This document shows positions 47,901 through 59,095 of a stretch of DNA of 64,000 bases, piece by piece. Numbering within the stretch: position 1 is the stretch's first letter; every line of letters begins with the position of its first letter. The DNA is from Micractinium sp. NFX-FRZ. Lineage: Eukaryota > Chlorophyta > Trebouxiophyceae > Chlorellales > Chlorellaceae. Below the pieces are notes generated by a model. That model had not been told where the DNA came from and ran no database searches. It saw nothing but the letters and a program-made list of their open reading frames with translations. The position numbers and the translations under genes were made by a program. The stretch is taken from contig JAPTJF010000102.1 of assembly GCA_029339195.1 (NCBI GenBank), positions 90,423 to 154,422 of the forward strand, written 5' to 3'.

Positions 47901-48824
47901 TGACGCTTGCGCAGCGTATGTCCGTTGACTCTATCTGGTTTCCTCCTCTTTGTGTGCAGGCACTCTCTACACAGTGGACGACTTCTCCTCCAGCAACACC
48001 GACTGGTGAGCTGGCGCCCTGCCGCCTCCCCCCAAGCGCTTTCCTCCTGTCCGGGCGCCCCGCTATGCATCAGTCCCGGCTGCAGCAGGCAGCGCACAGG
48101 GGGGCACACAAGCGTGTTGGGTTTTGAACTCTGCCCCACTTGAGAGTCGCGTGCTAGGAGCCGTGCCCTGCGGTCCTTCTCTCCACGCGCGCCCAAATGG
48201 GGGGCCCGTGGCGTCAGAAAGGGCCAGTGGGTGGGCATTGGGCAGCCCCTAAGCTCGCGTGTCTGTGTTGAGCGTGCCACCCTGTCTTGCCCGCCCCTGC
48301 AGTGGCCGCTGCGGCAACGCCTGCTCAAACGGCCAGACCTGCATTGAGGGCGCCTGCAAGTGTGCCGACAGCGGTGAGTGTGGGTAGTGTGGGTAGTGTG
48401 ATGATTGCGGTGATTGGGGGGGGGTGGGGGTGGAGGAGCAGTTGAGCAACAGCTGCGATGCCGGCTTGCACCGCGATTTTGCGGTGCTCATTTGGGCGCG
48501 TCTGGCTGGGGCAGCGCGCCGCCCACATGGGGCCTGCCCCCTACTCTGCCAACCCAGCAGCAGTCTAGCCCAACCACGGAGCTTACTCTCTTACTTTTCT
48601 GTGCACCGGAGCTGCACTCACTGCCGCCATGCCCTACCCCACTGGCACCTCCCCCTGCCTCCTCACCTGCCTCCTCACCTACTTCCTCACCCGCAGGCCT
48701 CATCAGGCTCACTACGGACGCCGCCTGCGGCAACTGCACCACAGCCTGCACCGCCACCGAGGTGTGCTACGACGGCGGGTGCGTGCCCCGCGTGGTCGCC
48801 ACCCCGCCCCCGCCCGCAGCTTGA
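35978..48824 (+). CDS. Secreted protein of about 20 cysteine-rich CGxCGxxC modules (Stig1-like)
   Basis: 35 exons: 35978-36042, 36153-36181, 36409-36546, 36818-36851, 37052-37143, 37502-37583, 37726-37796, 38105-38142, 38409-38472, 38727-38772, 39097-39176, 39433-39570, 39862-39902, 40090-40162, 40355-40394, 40712-40800, 41035-41092, 41399-41481, 41781-41844, 42305-42393, 42805-42844, 43454-43530, 43795-43825, 44168-44238, 44545-44677, 45000-45145, 45414-45530, 45958-46053, 46352-46462, 46799-47032, 47278-47308, 47618-47694, 47960-48005, 48303-48373, 48697-48824; 940 residues, phase kept throughout. Signal peptide MWRSTALMLTAAVLLSGTAA, then modules such as NCGTCGNTC..NQDC...CACKD, NCGSCGNECAEGQNC and DCGRCGNACSNGQTC, ending CVPRVVATPPPPAA. 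The spacing resembles Stig1 repeats (plant stigma proteins, also common in myxobacteria). No anchor or enzyme domain was seen; cell-wall or surface role is inference. Confidence 0.87.
38983..39010. repeat. GGCA microsatellite
   Basis: About six GGCA units lie in the intron 38773-39096, the reverse-strand form of the GCCT repeat seen elsewhere. Confidence 0.85.
41530..41690. repeat. CCTGC/GCCT low-complexity tract
   Basis: Interleaved GCCT, CCTAC and CCTGC runs fill most of the intron 41482-41780, with two copies of GCCGT(G/T)GCAAGCATGCCCTG about 65 bp apart. Confidence 0.85.
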
Positions 48825-50272
48825 GCAAATCGACAGCCGCGGCCCCGCACGCGCCCTGCACCGCTGCGGGCCACGATAACCAATCGGTGCCGCTGCCCGG
48901 CGGCTGCCCTTGCCTGGAATTTGCTCGGGCCCGGCAGCGCCGGCGGGCACATTCGGCGGGGCAGCGGTGGGAGACGCGCTGACCAGCCCTGGGTTTTGGT
49001 GGTGCGTGTGCCCCCTCTCTCGCTGATGCACACGGAGCAGGGAGGAGGTGGCAGGCGTGCCTGTGCCCCTGCTGCTCTTCCCAGCCCCTTCAACTGCATT
49101 CCACCCTGCATGTCACCACACGTCAACCCGCATGTTTGGGTTGCATCCGGGGTGCAAATTCTCTTCCACTGGTGACGCTTCTCGACCGCTTCAATGGGCT
49201 TTGGCAGCGCATTCATCACACATCTTCCCTGCTGCCAACACCGTTGCGGTGCCTCTTCATCTCCCTTGACCCATTTCTCGAAACCCACCCTTTTCGTTTG
49301 TCGTGCATGCGTATGCCCTCTGCGGCGGCCCCACGCTGCATTGAGTTTCTCAAACCAATCGCATGCAAAGCCGCCACACTGCTGGCCTTCTCTCGTGTGT
49401 GCAAGCCGCATGAAGGTACACTCCCTCCCCTCCCCGGGGTACTGGCACGAACACCATTCAGGCAGCCACCACGGTGCACACAGGCACACCGAACAACCAC
49501 TGCGGCAGCTCCGCAAGCGCCACTGACAGTATCAGATGCCCCCTTTGGTGGGCGCCCTCCAACACATCTCTTGGCATGACATTGGCTGGCACATGCTGTC
49601 CGCAGCACAGCACCCGAGCCGGCAGACTCCACCCGCCTTGCCGCTGCCTATGTTCAACCAACAAGCGCTACGAGTATTTCAAAGAAGTGCGGGACGCGCA
49701 GACGTGCTTATGCATGCTTGCTAACCGTGACTGCTCGATAAGAGGCGATGAGAGACGACAGCAGGATTTCAAAAACAGGGCAGGCTGGCAGGGGACAGCT
49801 CTCGGAGCGTGTCACGGACAGGGGGGCGGGCTTCAATTTGCCGCTTGCAAAAAGGCAAAGGTAGTGCAGGGGAGACAGGGATGGCTGGAAAGGCGCAAGT
49901 CCGGGAGGATGTGTGGGCCGAGGTTGGATAGAATAACTGAGGGTAGTGCTCAGAGGGTGGGCTGGAGATCAGGGGTGTAAAGTGAGTGTATCATGCTGTG
50001 CGGGTCGTTTGGGTGGTGCTTTTGGGTTTCAAATCCGGTCAGGCAGCGCACGAAGCAGCTGGTAGCGCCAGCCTGGCGGGCAAGCCAACAGCAAGCAATG
50101 GCTGGTTGCTGCCAAGCGGCTTGGGAGGGCAGCGGGCGCCTGCAGTGCTGCACACTGAGTGCCCCTACAGCTGAGGAGCGTCCAGCTGCCGGAGCCGAAA
50201 ACGGGTGCGCTGTTAGTGCTGCCGCGCTGGCTGCACGTGCTTGGCTGGGAGCTGCCTTCAGGCGGCAGTGCT
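48825..50272. other. Convergent intergenic region cysteine-rich gene / phosphate transporter
   Basis: About 1.45 kb between two stop codons with only shadow ORFs. A less GC-rich zone runs from 49650 to 50000. One TGTAA lies at 49976-49980, far (1.15 kb) from the plus-strand stop, so its use is doubtful. Confidence 0.5.
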
Positions 50273-53200
50273 TCAGGCAGAGTCAGACCAGATGGTGGAG
50301 TTGAGGGTCTCCATCACCTGCAGGCAAAGTTTGATTCGTCAACAAGTCAACCAGTCAGCATGTGCATGCACATAGACATCAGTCAACCACCCTCTGTGCA
50401 CCACATGACCGTGGAGGCACTCAGCGGGGGAGGCACAGAACTGACTGCTGCACTATTGGCACCCCTAACAGCCTCCTCCCAGCAAAGCCCCGCCCCCAAC
50501 CCCGCCGTCACTTGCCCCTCCACACTGCTCCAACAGTTCCTGGCCCCGTCAGGCCCACCGCCTGCTGCCACCCTGCCCTGCCTCCACTGCCGCTTGCCCC
50601 GCCGCACCCTCCGCCACGTTTTGACCCTGTCAGCACCCGCACAGGCACCCACCGTGACGGCGCAGGCGGTGACGTCGTCAAAGGAGATGGCGGGCTTGGG
50701 CACAGAGGCGGAGTTGCAGGCATCCAGCATCACCTGGGGAGCAAAATAGGGGGGGAGGGTGCACGTGGCAGGGGGCATCCATCAGGGTAGCGCAGGTATC
50801 CCACGTGTGACCATGAGGTGGGGCGGCTGCCTCCCTGGCAGGCATGCATCATGGGCCGCAGAGGTAGGAGTTTGAAGAGAATGTGAGAGAAGGAGCAGCG
50901 CGGCGGCGGTGAGCTGGATGGCGTGTCAGCCTGCCACGCCTTCCTCCCAAGTGCCCCACCACTTTCCCCCCGCTCCTGCACAGCGCCGGCACAGCTTCTG
51001 GGCTGTGCGGGGTTCGGACCTCACCTGCGCCTGAGCCGCCAGGGCGGGGTTGTCACCGCTGTTGTTCTTCATGAAGCCAGCCACCGCGTCTGCAGGGGGA
51101 ATCATGGCAGGGGGATGGTTGGTACAGGGACGGATCTATGGCTGCTGCTTGCTGCGTGTTGTTGCTTCCCACTGCCTTTGCACAGCGCTGGGCACTCACT
51201 GGCGGTGCTGTTGAGCTCTGCCACGTCGGCGATGCGTGCGTCGGTGTCGCCCTTGTTGGGCGCGTACACGCCCTGGGCGGTGAAGGCCGCGGAGGTGAGG
51301 GCGGCGATGACCAGGGTGGCCACCCAGCCGCAGAAGAACTTGAGCTGCAGGGGTCAGGGGAGAGGGGGCCACCGGCCGGGAACGCAGTGAGGAGAGCACA
51401 CGGCACGCCTGGGGGCGCCCAGAAGGATGATGTGCAGGGGCGGGCGACACCAGGGAGGCCCACCAAGGGAGAACAGCAGGGGGAGGGAGGACCCATGACA
51501 GCCCCGAAGTGGTCTCCCAGCAGGGGGTGGCCAAGTGGGGAGGCGCGGAAGGGGGCCGGCTGGGCTCTCAGGCATGAAGGAGTTGCGATGTATTGCCATT
51601 TCTCTGCGGTGCTGCCAGATGCGTCAAAAGGCTGGGTGTGGTGCTCGCAAGCGTAGCAGCCCAAGCTGGGCACACGGCAGGGCTGGACCACAGTAGTCAC
51701 AGGGGCGGGTCACAGCAACGTAGACAGGCGGCCACGCACCAGCAGCAGCCAGTTGAATGCGCGCTTGGGGCCGGCGCCGGCCGTCTCGGGGCGGCGGCCG
51801 CTGAGAGACTCGACCACACCAATGCCGGTCACAGCGCCCACCATGCTGCAGCAGCAGGCGGCATCCGAGGCATGCAGGTCGAAAGTGAGCTGGCGTTCTA
51901 AGGGGCCATAGCTGGGGCGCTTGCCGCTGCACAGCACGCTGGCGTGATCTGCCAGGTGGCAGGCAGGCAGACCGCCGGGTGCATGCATGTAACAAGATGG
52001 GGGCAGAGCTGGCAGGCAGGCTGGCAGGCAGGCAGGCTGCCACGGGGCGCTCCCAAGTAGATATGTAAGCAAGGAGGCAGGGCGGGCAGGCACTGGGCAG
52101 GCAAGCCACTGGCAGCCAGGCAACGGCTGGCGAGCTGGCGGCAGGCTCACCAGTGTGTGGTGGACAGGGGCAGGCCGTAGCGGGAGCCCACAATGATGAC
52201 GCCTGCTGCCGCCAACTCCACGCAGTATCCTGCAAGCGGAAGGGTGGTGGGGGGTACAGGGGCCGAGGTGCGAGCTTGAACGAGGACAGGGTGGGTTTGG
52301 TGGCTGGCCCGACACGTCACCCAAGGCAGAGGGCAGCGCTGTGCGCAGGGCCAGCATTTGCTGCCTGCCCTTCTGCAGAAGGCACCAATTAAGGGGCTGT
52401 ATTTGATTGGTGCTGCGCATATGATTGCTGCTGTGTAATATGATTGCTGCTGTGTACGTGATTTCTGCTATGCATGTGATTGCTGCTGACGGTTGTCAAA
52501 AAGGCGGGATGTGACGTATGCTCACCGCGGGAGTTGGTGAGCTTCACCATCTTCACGCCCAGCACGCGCATGATTTTGTAGCCATACGTGGCCAACCCTG
52601 GAGTAGGGGAGAAAGGAAGTGGAGGGGAAGTGCAGGGGGAGGGGAAGTGAGAAGGGAGGGGAAGTGGAGGGGGCACGGCGGTCAGCGGCGGACAGCGGGG
52701 GCGGGCGGCGGTCAGGGGGGTCGGGGGCGGGGCGGGGTCAGCAATGATTTGATCCTGGCATTGATCCTGCTGCAAATTTGGAAGAGGGAAGAGGGAAGAG
52801 GGGAGAGGAGAAGAGGGGAAGAAAGGGGGGCGGAGCGGTCGGCGGTCAGCGGTCGGCGGTCAGCGGGGGGGGGTCGGGGTCGGGGGGGCGGTAAGCAATG
52901 ATTTGATCCTGGCATTGCTCCTGCTCCCGCATCAGGGGCGATCAGCACAATGATTGTTTGAACAGGCGGGGGGAGGGGGGAGGGGGAAATAAAGCCAGTG
53001 TCGCAAAAAAAAAGTGACAGCAGCAGCAGCATGGCGTCGAGGCCCATGGATGTAGTATCGCAAAAACAGCGACAGGGGTGTGCTGCTGCAGCAGTTCATA
53101 CACGAAGTGCCGCTCTCACAACGGGTGCACACTTTAGTTCAGCTGGACTGAATGCACTCGACGAACGGAAGGGCGGCCAGGCTGGCAGGCAGCCAAGGCA

Positions 53201-56200
53201 GGGCCAGGCAAGGCAGGGCCAGGTCAGGCACTCACCAAGCACGATGCCGACTCCGCCCACAACGAGGATCCAAATCGGGACATCCGACTTGCTGTTGACG
53301 CAGGTGCACTGCCACACGGCGTAGATGCCGGCATAGGGGCCTGCCGGGGGAGCAAGGGCGGGCGGGGGGCAGGCAGGGCGGTGTGAGGAGGCACCGAGGT
53401 GATCGGTGTTGAGCAGAGCCGGGCAAAGCAGCAGCAGTAATGGTGTGCCAGGCCAAGGTGAGGCGGCGCCTGCCAGCATGCTAGTTACAAGTAATGTTGC
53501 GATAGTAATCGGTTAAAAAAAATAGGACCCTCACCAATGGAGTTTGCGACGTCGTTGGAGCCGTGGGCAAAGGAGTTGCACATGGCGGTGAACACCTGCA
53601 AAATTTGAGGAAAAACGGGCTCAGGCGCTAAAATGTGCATCCCCCACCCAGTCCCACCCAACGCACTACTTGTACTACTCCCCCCCGTCCCGCCCACTAT
53701 TTGTACTACTTGTACTGCTCCCCCAGTCCCGCCCAACGCACCTGCAGGTACTTGAAGCTCAGCTCTGTCTTCTTGTCAAACTGCTCGGCGTTCTGGTGCA
53801 GGGTGTTGGTGGTCGCGTCGGTCTCGATGACCTCGTGGATGTCGTAGTTGGCACCCTGCACAATGCAACAACAGGGGCCGGACATGCAACAGCCATGCGT
53901 GAGTGCTACATGCCGGCAGGACCGCTGGCTGGGGCGGCGCTGCATTGCAATGCCAGCTGGCAGGCGGGCCGGTGGGTGTGGCGGCCCCCTGCTGCCTTGA
54001 CGCGCTGCGCGCGTGAAAATGCAACACCCAGCGTGTGCTTTGAATGCAACACGTACCTTGGTGAGGGCGCCAAACACGCGGGACTTGCGCATGTCCTGGA
54101 GCATGCCGGGGGTGCGCTCGGGGTGGCCGGCGCCGACTGAAGAGGGGACGGGGGTGGCAGGCACGCAGGCCGGGTATGAAGGGTGCGGGGTGCTGTGGGC
54201 AAAGCAGGCAGGCACGCTGGCAGCCAGGCGTGCACGACTCTGAGCACACGTGAGCGCAAGGTGGGCAAAGCCAAGCCCGGCAAGCTGTGCCAGCCATGCA
54301 GGGTCAATCACGCTGGGGCGGCCTGGCTGGTTCGCTTTGTGCTGCTTTCTCCCTGCCATGCCTGTGCGCATGCAGCGTGGCATGACGAAAATTGGGGCGG
54401 GGCGGGCACTCACTGGCGGGCGGGGCGTCCTCCGCCTGGCCCTCCTCGGATGCGCTCTCCATATCCTTGCCCTTGGCCTGCTGAGGACATCAAAGGAAGA
54501 TGAAGGAAGATTGGGGAGGAGGAGTCAGTCAAGAGAGGATGTCCCAGTAATGGGGCCGATACCGAGAGTTTTAGTGCCATGCCACTTCCCATTGCAGAGG
54601 CAAGCAGAGGTGCAGGCGAGTGGGGCAGGGGCTTTGAGGTGGGAACGGTGGGGGTGTGAGGGAAGCGGGGGGGCGCAGGGAGGCGGGCGGGCACCACCCC
54701 GGCAAGGGCTGGGTGGAGCACTCGGCCCAGCTATTCCAGCAGCCAGCTGGGGGAGCATGCCCAATTGTGGGAGCCAGGCACTGTCTGCCTGCTGCGTTCC
54801 CGCAGAGCATTCGTGACATGCAGGCACAGCCCGCGAACCAGACCGGGCACCAGCTGCTGTGCTGAGCTGCGCAGCATGCTTCGGGGGCATGGCGGGTTCA
54901 AGCCCACCATTCGACCCCGCGGGGGCGCACAACCTATTAAAAGCTGAAATAATGGTAAGAAGACGCACCTCGCCGGCCTGGCGGAACTCGGGGATGACCC
55001 TGCAGCATTCGGGCGCAGGGGCGGTGGCAGCAGAGCAGGCCTCACATCTTGCTGGGTGGTGCTTTGGCACAGGCACAGGCTGCGCCCAGCAGGCAAGCAA
55101 GGCAGCTGAATTGGGCAGGGCAGCCGGCGCCTGGCGGGGAAGGCGGGCAGGTGCCACGGCCTGGCTGTCAAGGGACCTCCCCTGCGCCTTCACCCCAACA
55201 AGCAAGCACTTCGCATGCCCTTTCCTTCTCCTGGCCCTCCTTCTACTCACTCCACGCCTGCCCGCACGCCCCCGGAGCGCAACCACCCGAGGCTTGCCAG
55301 GCCCCCCACCCTGCTCATCGCGTGCTCAGCCCGCACAGAGGGTGCACATGCATGCAACTGCAGCAGCCACTCACTCGGCCTTCTCCAGCTCCTCAAGATC
55401 CCGGGCAACGTTGCGCTTGATCAGGGGGATGCCCACCAGGCCGGCAATCAGGGAGCCACCGGCGGCTGCAGGCGGAGGAGGCAGCAAGGGTGGGGCGCGG
55501 CAGTGAGGCGAGTTGACCAGGCGGCCCGCGCCAGGCCGGCAACCAGGGCCAAAAGCAGCCAGCTGCAGAGGGTGGCAGGCTGCGCGAGGGGGGTGTGCGT
55601 GTGTGCTCTGTATGCACACAGAACATGGCCACCAAAGGGTGGCTCAATCAAGGGGCTGTGCATGCAGCCCCCGGGTGGAGCTGGGCCAGGGGTGGACGCC
55701 ACGTCAGGCGCCTGTTCCATCCGACTCACCGAAGCAGGTTGAGATCCAAGCGTTCTTTGAGTCGCTGACCATGTCAGCCAGTTTGGGGCCCTGCACAGGG
55801 ATGGCAGCCCAGGGGTGGGGGTGGGGGTGAGCAAGGAAGCTGCCGGGACGCTGCCCACAGGAAGCTGCCGGGACACTGCCCACAGGAAGCTGCCGGGACA
55901 CTGCCCACAGGAAGCTGGTGGCAATTCGCATGCAGGCCCGCGTGTTGAGCGGCAACTGCCACAAAGTGTCCACAGCAAGCGGGTGGGGTCGCTTTCCAAA
56001 GGAGGCAGTCAGCGTGGGAGGTAGATAGGGAGGGAGGGAGGGAGGGGGCATTGCAGGGAGCCACAGGGGAGAGGCCTGCAGGGGTGGGCAGCCCCCCACC
56101 CTTGCCAGCGAGGTCTGCCGGGACCCGCTGCTGGATGTGCTCACCTTCTGGATGATGTAGTAGCAACTTCAGGAGGTGGAGGCGGGAGGATGCAGGTAAT

Positions 56201-59095
56201 AGGCATGGGGGAGGGGGAGAGGGTTAGATAGGGGTGGCAACGCAGTTGGATCCCCCCAACACATTCACACACACGATCACGTGGTCCGCATGGCAGGGCA
56301 CGCAAGCGGCCACGGCAGGCGCCGAGGGCAGTCACGGCACCCACCCGATCCAGACGGTGAGGAAGGTGAACAGGGGAAGCCTGCGAGTTCAAGGGGGGTG
56401 CAGGGGCGTGGGCGCAGCATGGCGTGGCGTGACCAAAAGAGGGTGAGCGGGCTGGAGCACCCGGGGCCGCCTGGCGAGAAGCGCACAGTCACCTCAGCGG
56501 CCGATGGGGTGAGAATGGAAGGCGTGGCCGGTGCAGGGCTGAGGGCACCAAAATAACAATGCACGAGTGGCAGATAGGGTGCGTGCCCTAAGTCCCGGCG
56601 CCTCAGCTGGCGCCAGCTGGAGGCATCCACACGCAGCGTGAATGCCACGTAAGCGCCAGGCAGGCACCCCGTCCCGCTCGGCACTCACATCCACAGGGAC
56701 TTGCTGTAGCTGTTCTGGCGGCGCAGCACTGCTTAGGGAGGGGAGCAAGAGGCGGGGGAGCAGCCCGGGGGTGAGCAGGCGGCGGAGTGCACATCGGCTG
56801 AGGCGCCCGCTGTGTGCTGTGCATGTTGCCAAAGGTGGGCCACATCCAACCACGTCGCGCGCACGTGAGCATTTCATGCAGGCGCAGCGGGTGCAGAGGA
56901 GGGTGCTGCCTTGTCCCGCGCTTGCGGGATGGTGAGGTGAGGTGGTGCAAGGCGGTGCGCAGCCTCACCGGCGTGGCGGGTGAAGAGGAAGAGGATGGCG
57001 CCGCCCAGGCCGGCCAGCAGGGGGGAGGTGAACCACGAGATGACAATCACGCTCACCCCCTCCAGGAAGGGGAACGTGTCCTTGGACTGGCTCCATTTGA
57101 CTGCGGGGCGCGTGATAAGGTTGCGGCGGGCGGGGTGGGTGAGCGGGCTGGTGGGTGGGAGATTGAATTGCGGGAGCACCCAGGGCTGCCTGCTGCCTGC
57201 TGATGCACATGTCGGCAGCGCCCATGCTCATTCATCCCGACATGCACAGCACAGCACCCACAGTCAATCAATCAATTGCATTTCATGTCCACGGGAGATA
57301 GCAGCGGTCTAATGGGACAGAGTGCAACAGCATCCCAGGCAAGCTCACCGGAGTCGGCGCCGGCGGCGACCATCGACATGCCCAGCACGGCGCCTGGGGT
57401 TGGGAGGTGTGAAATACACGGCAGTGTGGGTGGGAGCAGTGACGGGGCAGCGTGGATTGGAGGGGACCCAGGCTGTGTGCATGCCACGTGGCGTGCGGTG
57501 CGCGGCTGCCCGGGCAGCAGCCGCACCACCAGGACGCGGCAGGGTGCAGCAGGCAATGCTGAGGTTCGGCGGGTGCTCACTCACCCACGATGGAATGGGT
57601 GGTGGAGACGGGGAGCTCGAGGTAGGTGGCCAGCAGGATCCAGATGCCGGTGGCGAGCATCTGCGGGAGGTGGCGCGAAGAGAGGAGGGGAGGCAGGGGC
57701 GGGTGAGGAGGAGGCAGCAGGGAGGGTGAGGGTGACAACGAGGAGCAGGAGGAAGGAGGAGGTGCAGAACTTTGCTCAGCCCAGAAGCGCTAGCGGCGGC
57801 ACCCCGCGCTGCCCGTAACCCCAGGCGTGTGCCCCAGCGCTCCCAACTTGACCCCGTGGACCTTTTTATACCCTCAGGCAGAAAACAGAAAACAGAAAAC
57901 TACTTACAGCGCACAGCATGCCGTACATGTAGAGGTCCGGCTTCTGCTTGTAGTAATCAAGGTTGGCAATGGAGCCTCGGATGGTGTTGGTCACACCCGC
58001 GCCCTGCAAGCATGCAAGTTCGGAGTAGCTTAACATGAGTTTTGGGTGGCCGAGTGAGCCACAAGAGGTGAAACAGCTGCAGCATCCCAACGAGGAGCCT
58101 GCGGGCATGGGCCGGAGGGCAGAGGAGCGCGGCGCGGCAGGCTGGGGCGCCGGTGTCGCAGGGGGGCGGCGGCGGCAGAAGGCGGAATCGGGCTCAGCAC
58201 AGCTGGCTCAGCACAGCGGGCTCAGCAAGCGGGCTCAGCACAGCGGGCGGCTGCGGCTGAAAACGGAAGCGGGCTCAGCACAGCGGATGGCGGCGGCGGT
58301 TGTGGTTTTTTGCCAGCGTGCGCAGCAGGCGGCACTGGCAGCGGGCTCAGCTTACCAGGAGCACAGCGCCGCCAAACTCGCACACTGCCGCAATCAAGAT
58401 TGCCTGTTTCATAGTTAGCGCCTTGGCGCCCACAGAGGAGCCGAATGCTGCAGACGGGAGGCAGGAGGAGCGGGGTCGGCTGGGGTCAGCTGGGGGCGGG
58501 TGAGGGCCAGGCTGGCACAGCAAGCGACGCTACGGCAGCCAGCCGGGCGGCAGGCACCATGCAATAAAAATAATGCATTAAATAAATGCTGCCATTTTCT
58601 CACCGTTGGCGACATCGTTGGCACCGATGCCTGCAGGCAGATGGATGTTGGGGAATGGGGCGGGGAAGGGGGTGCTCAAAACCCACGCGCGCCTGGAGGC
58701 AGCACCAGCGGGCAGCGCCAGCGGCGGCAGCGGGCCAGGGCAGGTCGCTGCAGTGTGCCTTTTGCTACACCCCCCTGCTTGATCACGCACCACACCACAC
58801 ATTTATCCACGGTTCCTGCTCACCATAGGCCACAAATACAGACAGGAATGTTGCACACACGAAAATCCACGTGTAGGCGCTGCGAGCGTTCAAAGGGGGA
58901 TTGACAGCGCAAGCTCAAAGCGAGTTCTTATCGGCCGGGTGGCGCCAAAAGGCGCCCGGCGTGGCCGGTGGGGCGTGTGTGGTAGCATGATGGGACTGTC
59001 AGTACTCGCAGCATGCGCGGTCGCAGCGCTGCCCGCGCTTCCTGCGCGCATCCGCCCTTCCAGGCACAGCAGTCCTACCTGTAGACGTCACCCAT
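50273..59095 (-). CDS. PiT-family phosphate transporter (PTB type)
   Basis: Membrane symporter for inorganic phosphate (PHO-4/PiT). 26 exons on the minus strand: 59079-59095, 58824-58879, 58604-58630, 58356-58447, 57908-58003, 57585-57660, 57349-57393, 56969-57100, 56689-56728, 56345-56380, 56145-56166, 55730-55790, 55375-55465, 54969-54999, 54414-54480, 54057-54136, 53742-53855, 53535-53595, 53236-53340, 52526-52597, 52151-52229, 51740-51845, 51200-51344, 51025-51089, 50653-50733, 50273-50317; 613 residues. Both inverted-repeat signatures are present: GIGANDVANAFGSSVGAKAL (from 25) and HGSNDVANSIG (about 372), each followed by STTH: PVSTTHSIVGAVLGMS (about 139) and PLSTTHCMVGAVTGIG (about 461). 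A hydrophilic central loop (about 280-350) holds KGKDMESASEEGQAED. In algae PTB is usually a plasma-membrane Na+/Pi symporter; plastid PHT2 is less likely as no presequence is seen. Several exons are 17-36 nt. Confidence 0.95.
52421..52500. repeat. Short tandem repeat in a phosphate transporter intron
   Basis: Units of the type ATGATTGCTGCTGTGTA (about 19-20 bp) occur about four times in the intron 52230-52525, close to its donor side on the sense strand. Confidence 0.8.
52742..52925. repeat. Long-unit direct repeat in a phosphate transporter intron
   Basis: CAATGATTTGATCCTGGCAT occurs at about 52742 and again at about 52894. Each is preceded by CGGTCAGCGG-type G-rich runs, so a unit of about 150 bp is duplicated within the intron 52598-53235. 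Confidence 0.85.
53636..53755 (-). repeat. Tandem copies of a donor region in a phosphate transporter intron
   Basis: On the sense (minus) strand the donor GTGCGTTGGGCGGGACTGGG at 53741 downward is followed by AGTACAAGTA, then GTGGGCGGGACGGGGGGGAG with AGTACAAGTA, then GTGCGTTGGGTGGGACTGGG. The units also echo AAGTACCTGCAG of the exon end. Confidence 0.85.
55834..55918. repeat. Three tandem copies of a 24-27 bp unit
   Basis: GAAGCTGCCGGGAC(A/G)CTGCCCACAG is repeated three times, with a fourth partial GGAAGCTGG, in the intron 55791-56144 of the phosphate transporter. Confidence 0.9.
58185..58356 (-). repeat. GCTGAGCCCGCT repeats behind a phosphate transporter donor
   Basis: The donor GTAAGCTGAGCCCGCTGCC (sense strand, 58355 downward) is followed by about five further copies of GCTGAGCCCGCT(G/T) spread to about 58185. 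Confidence 0.85.
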
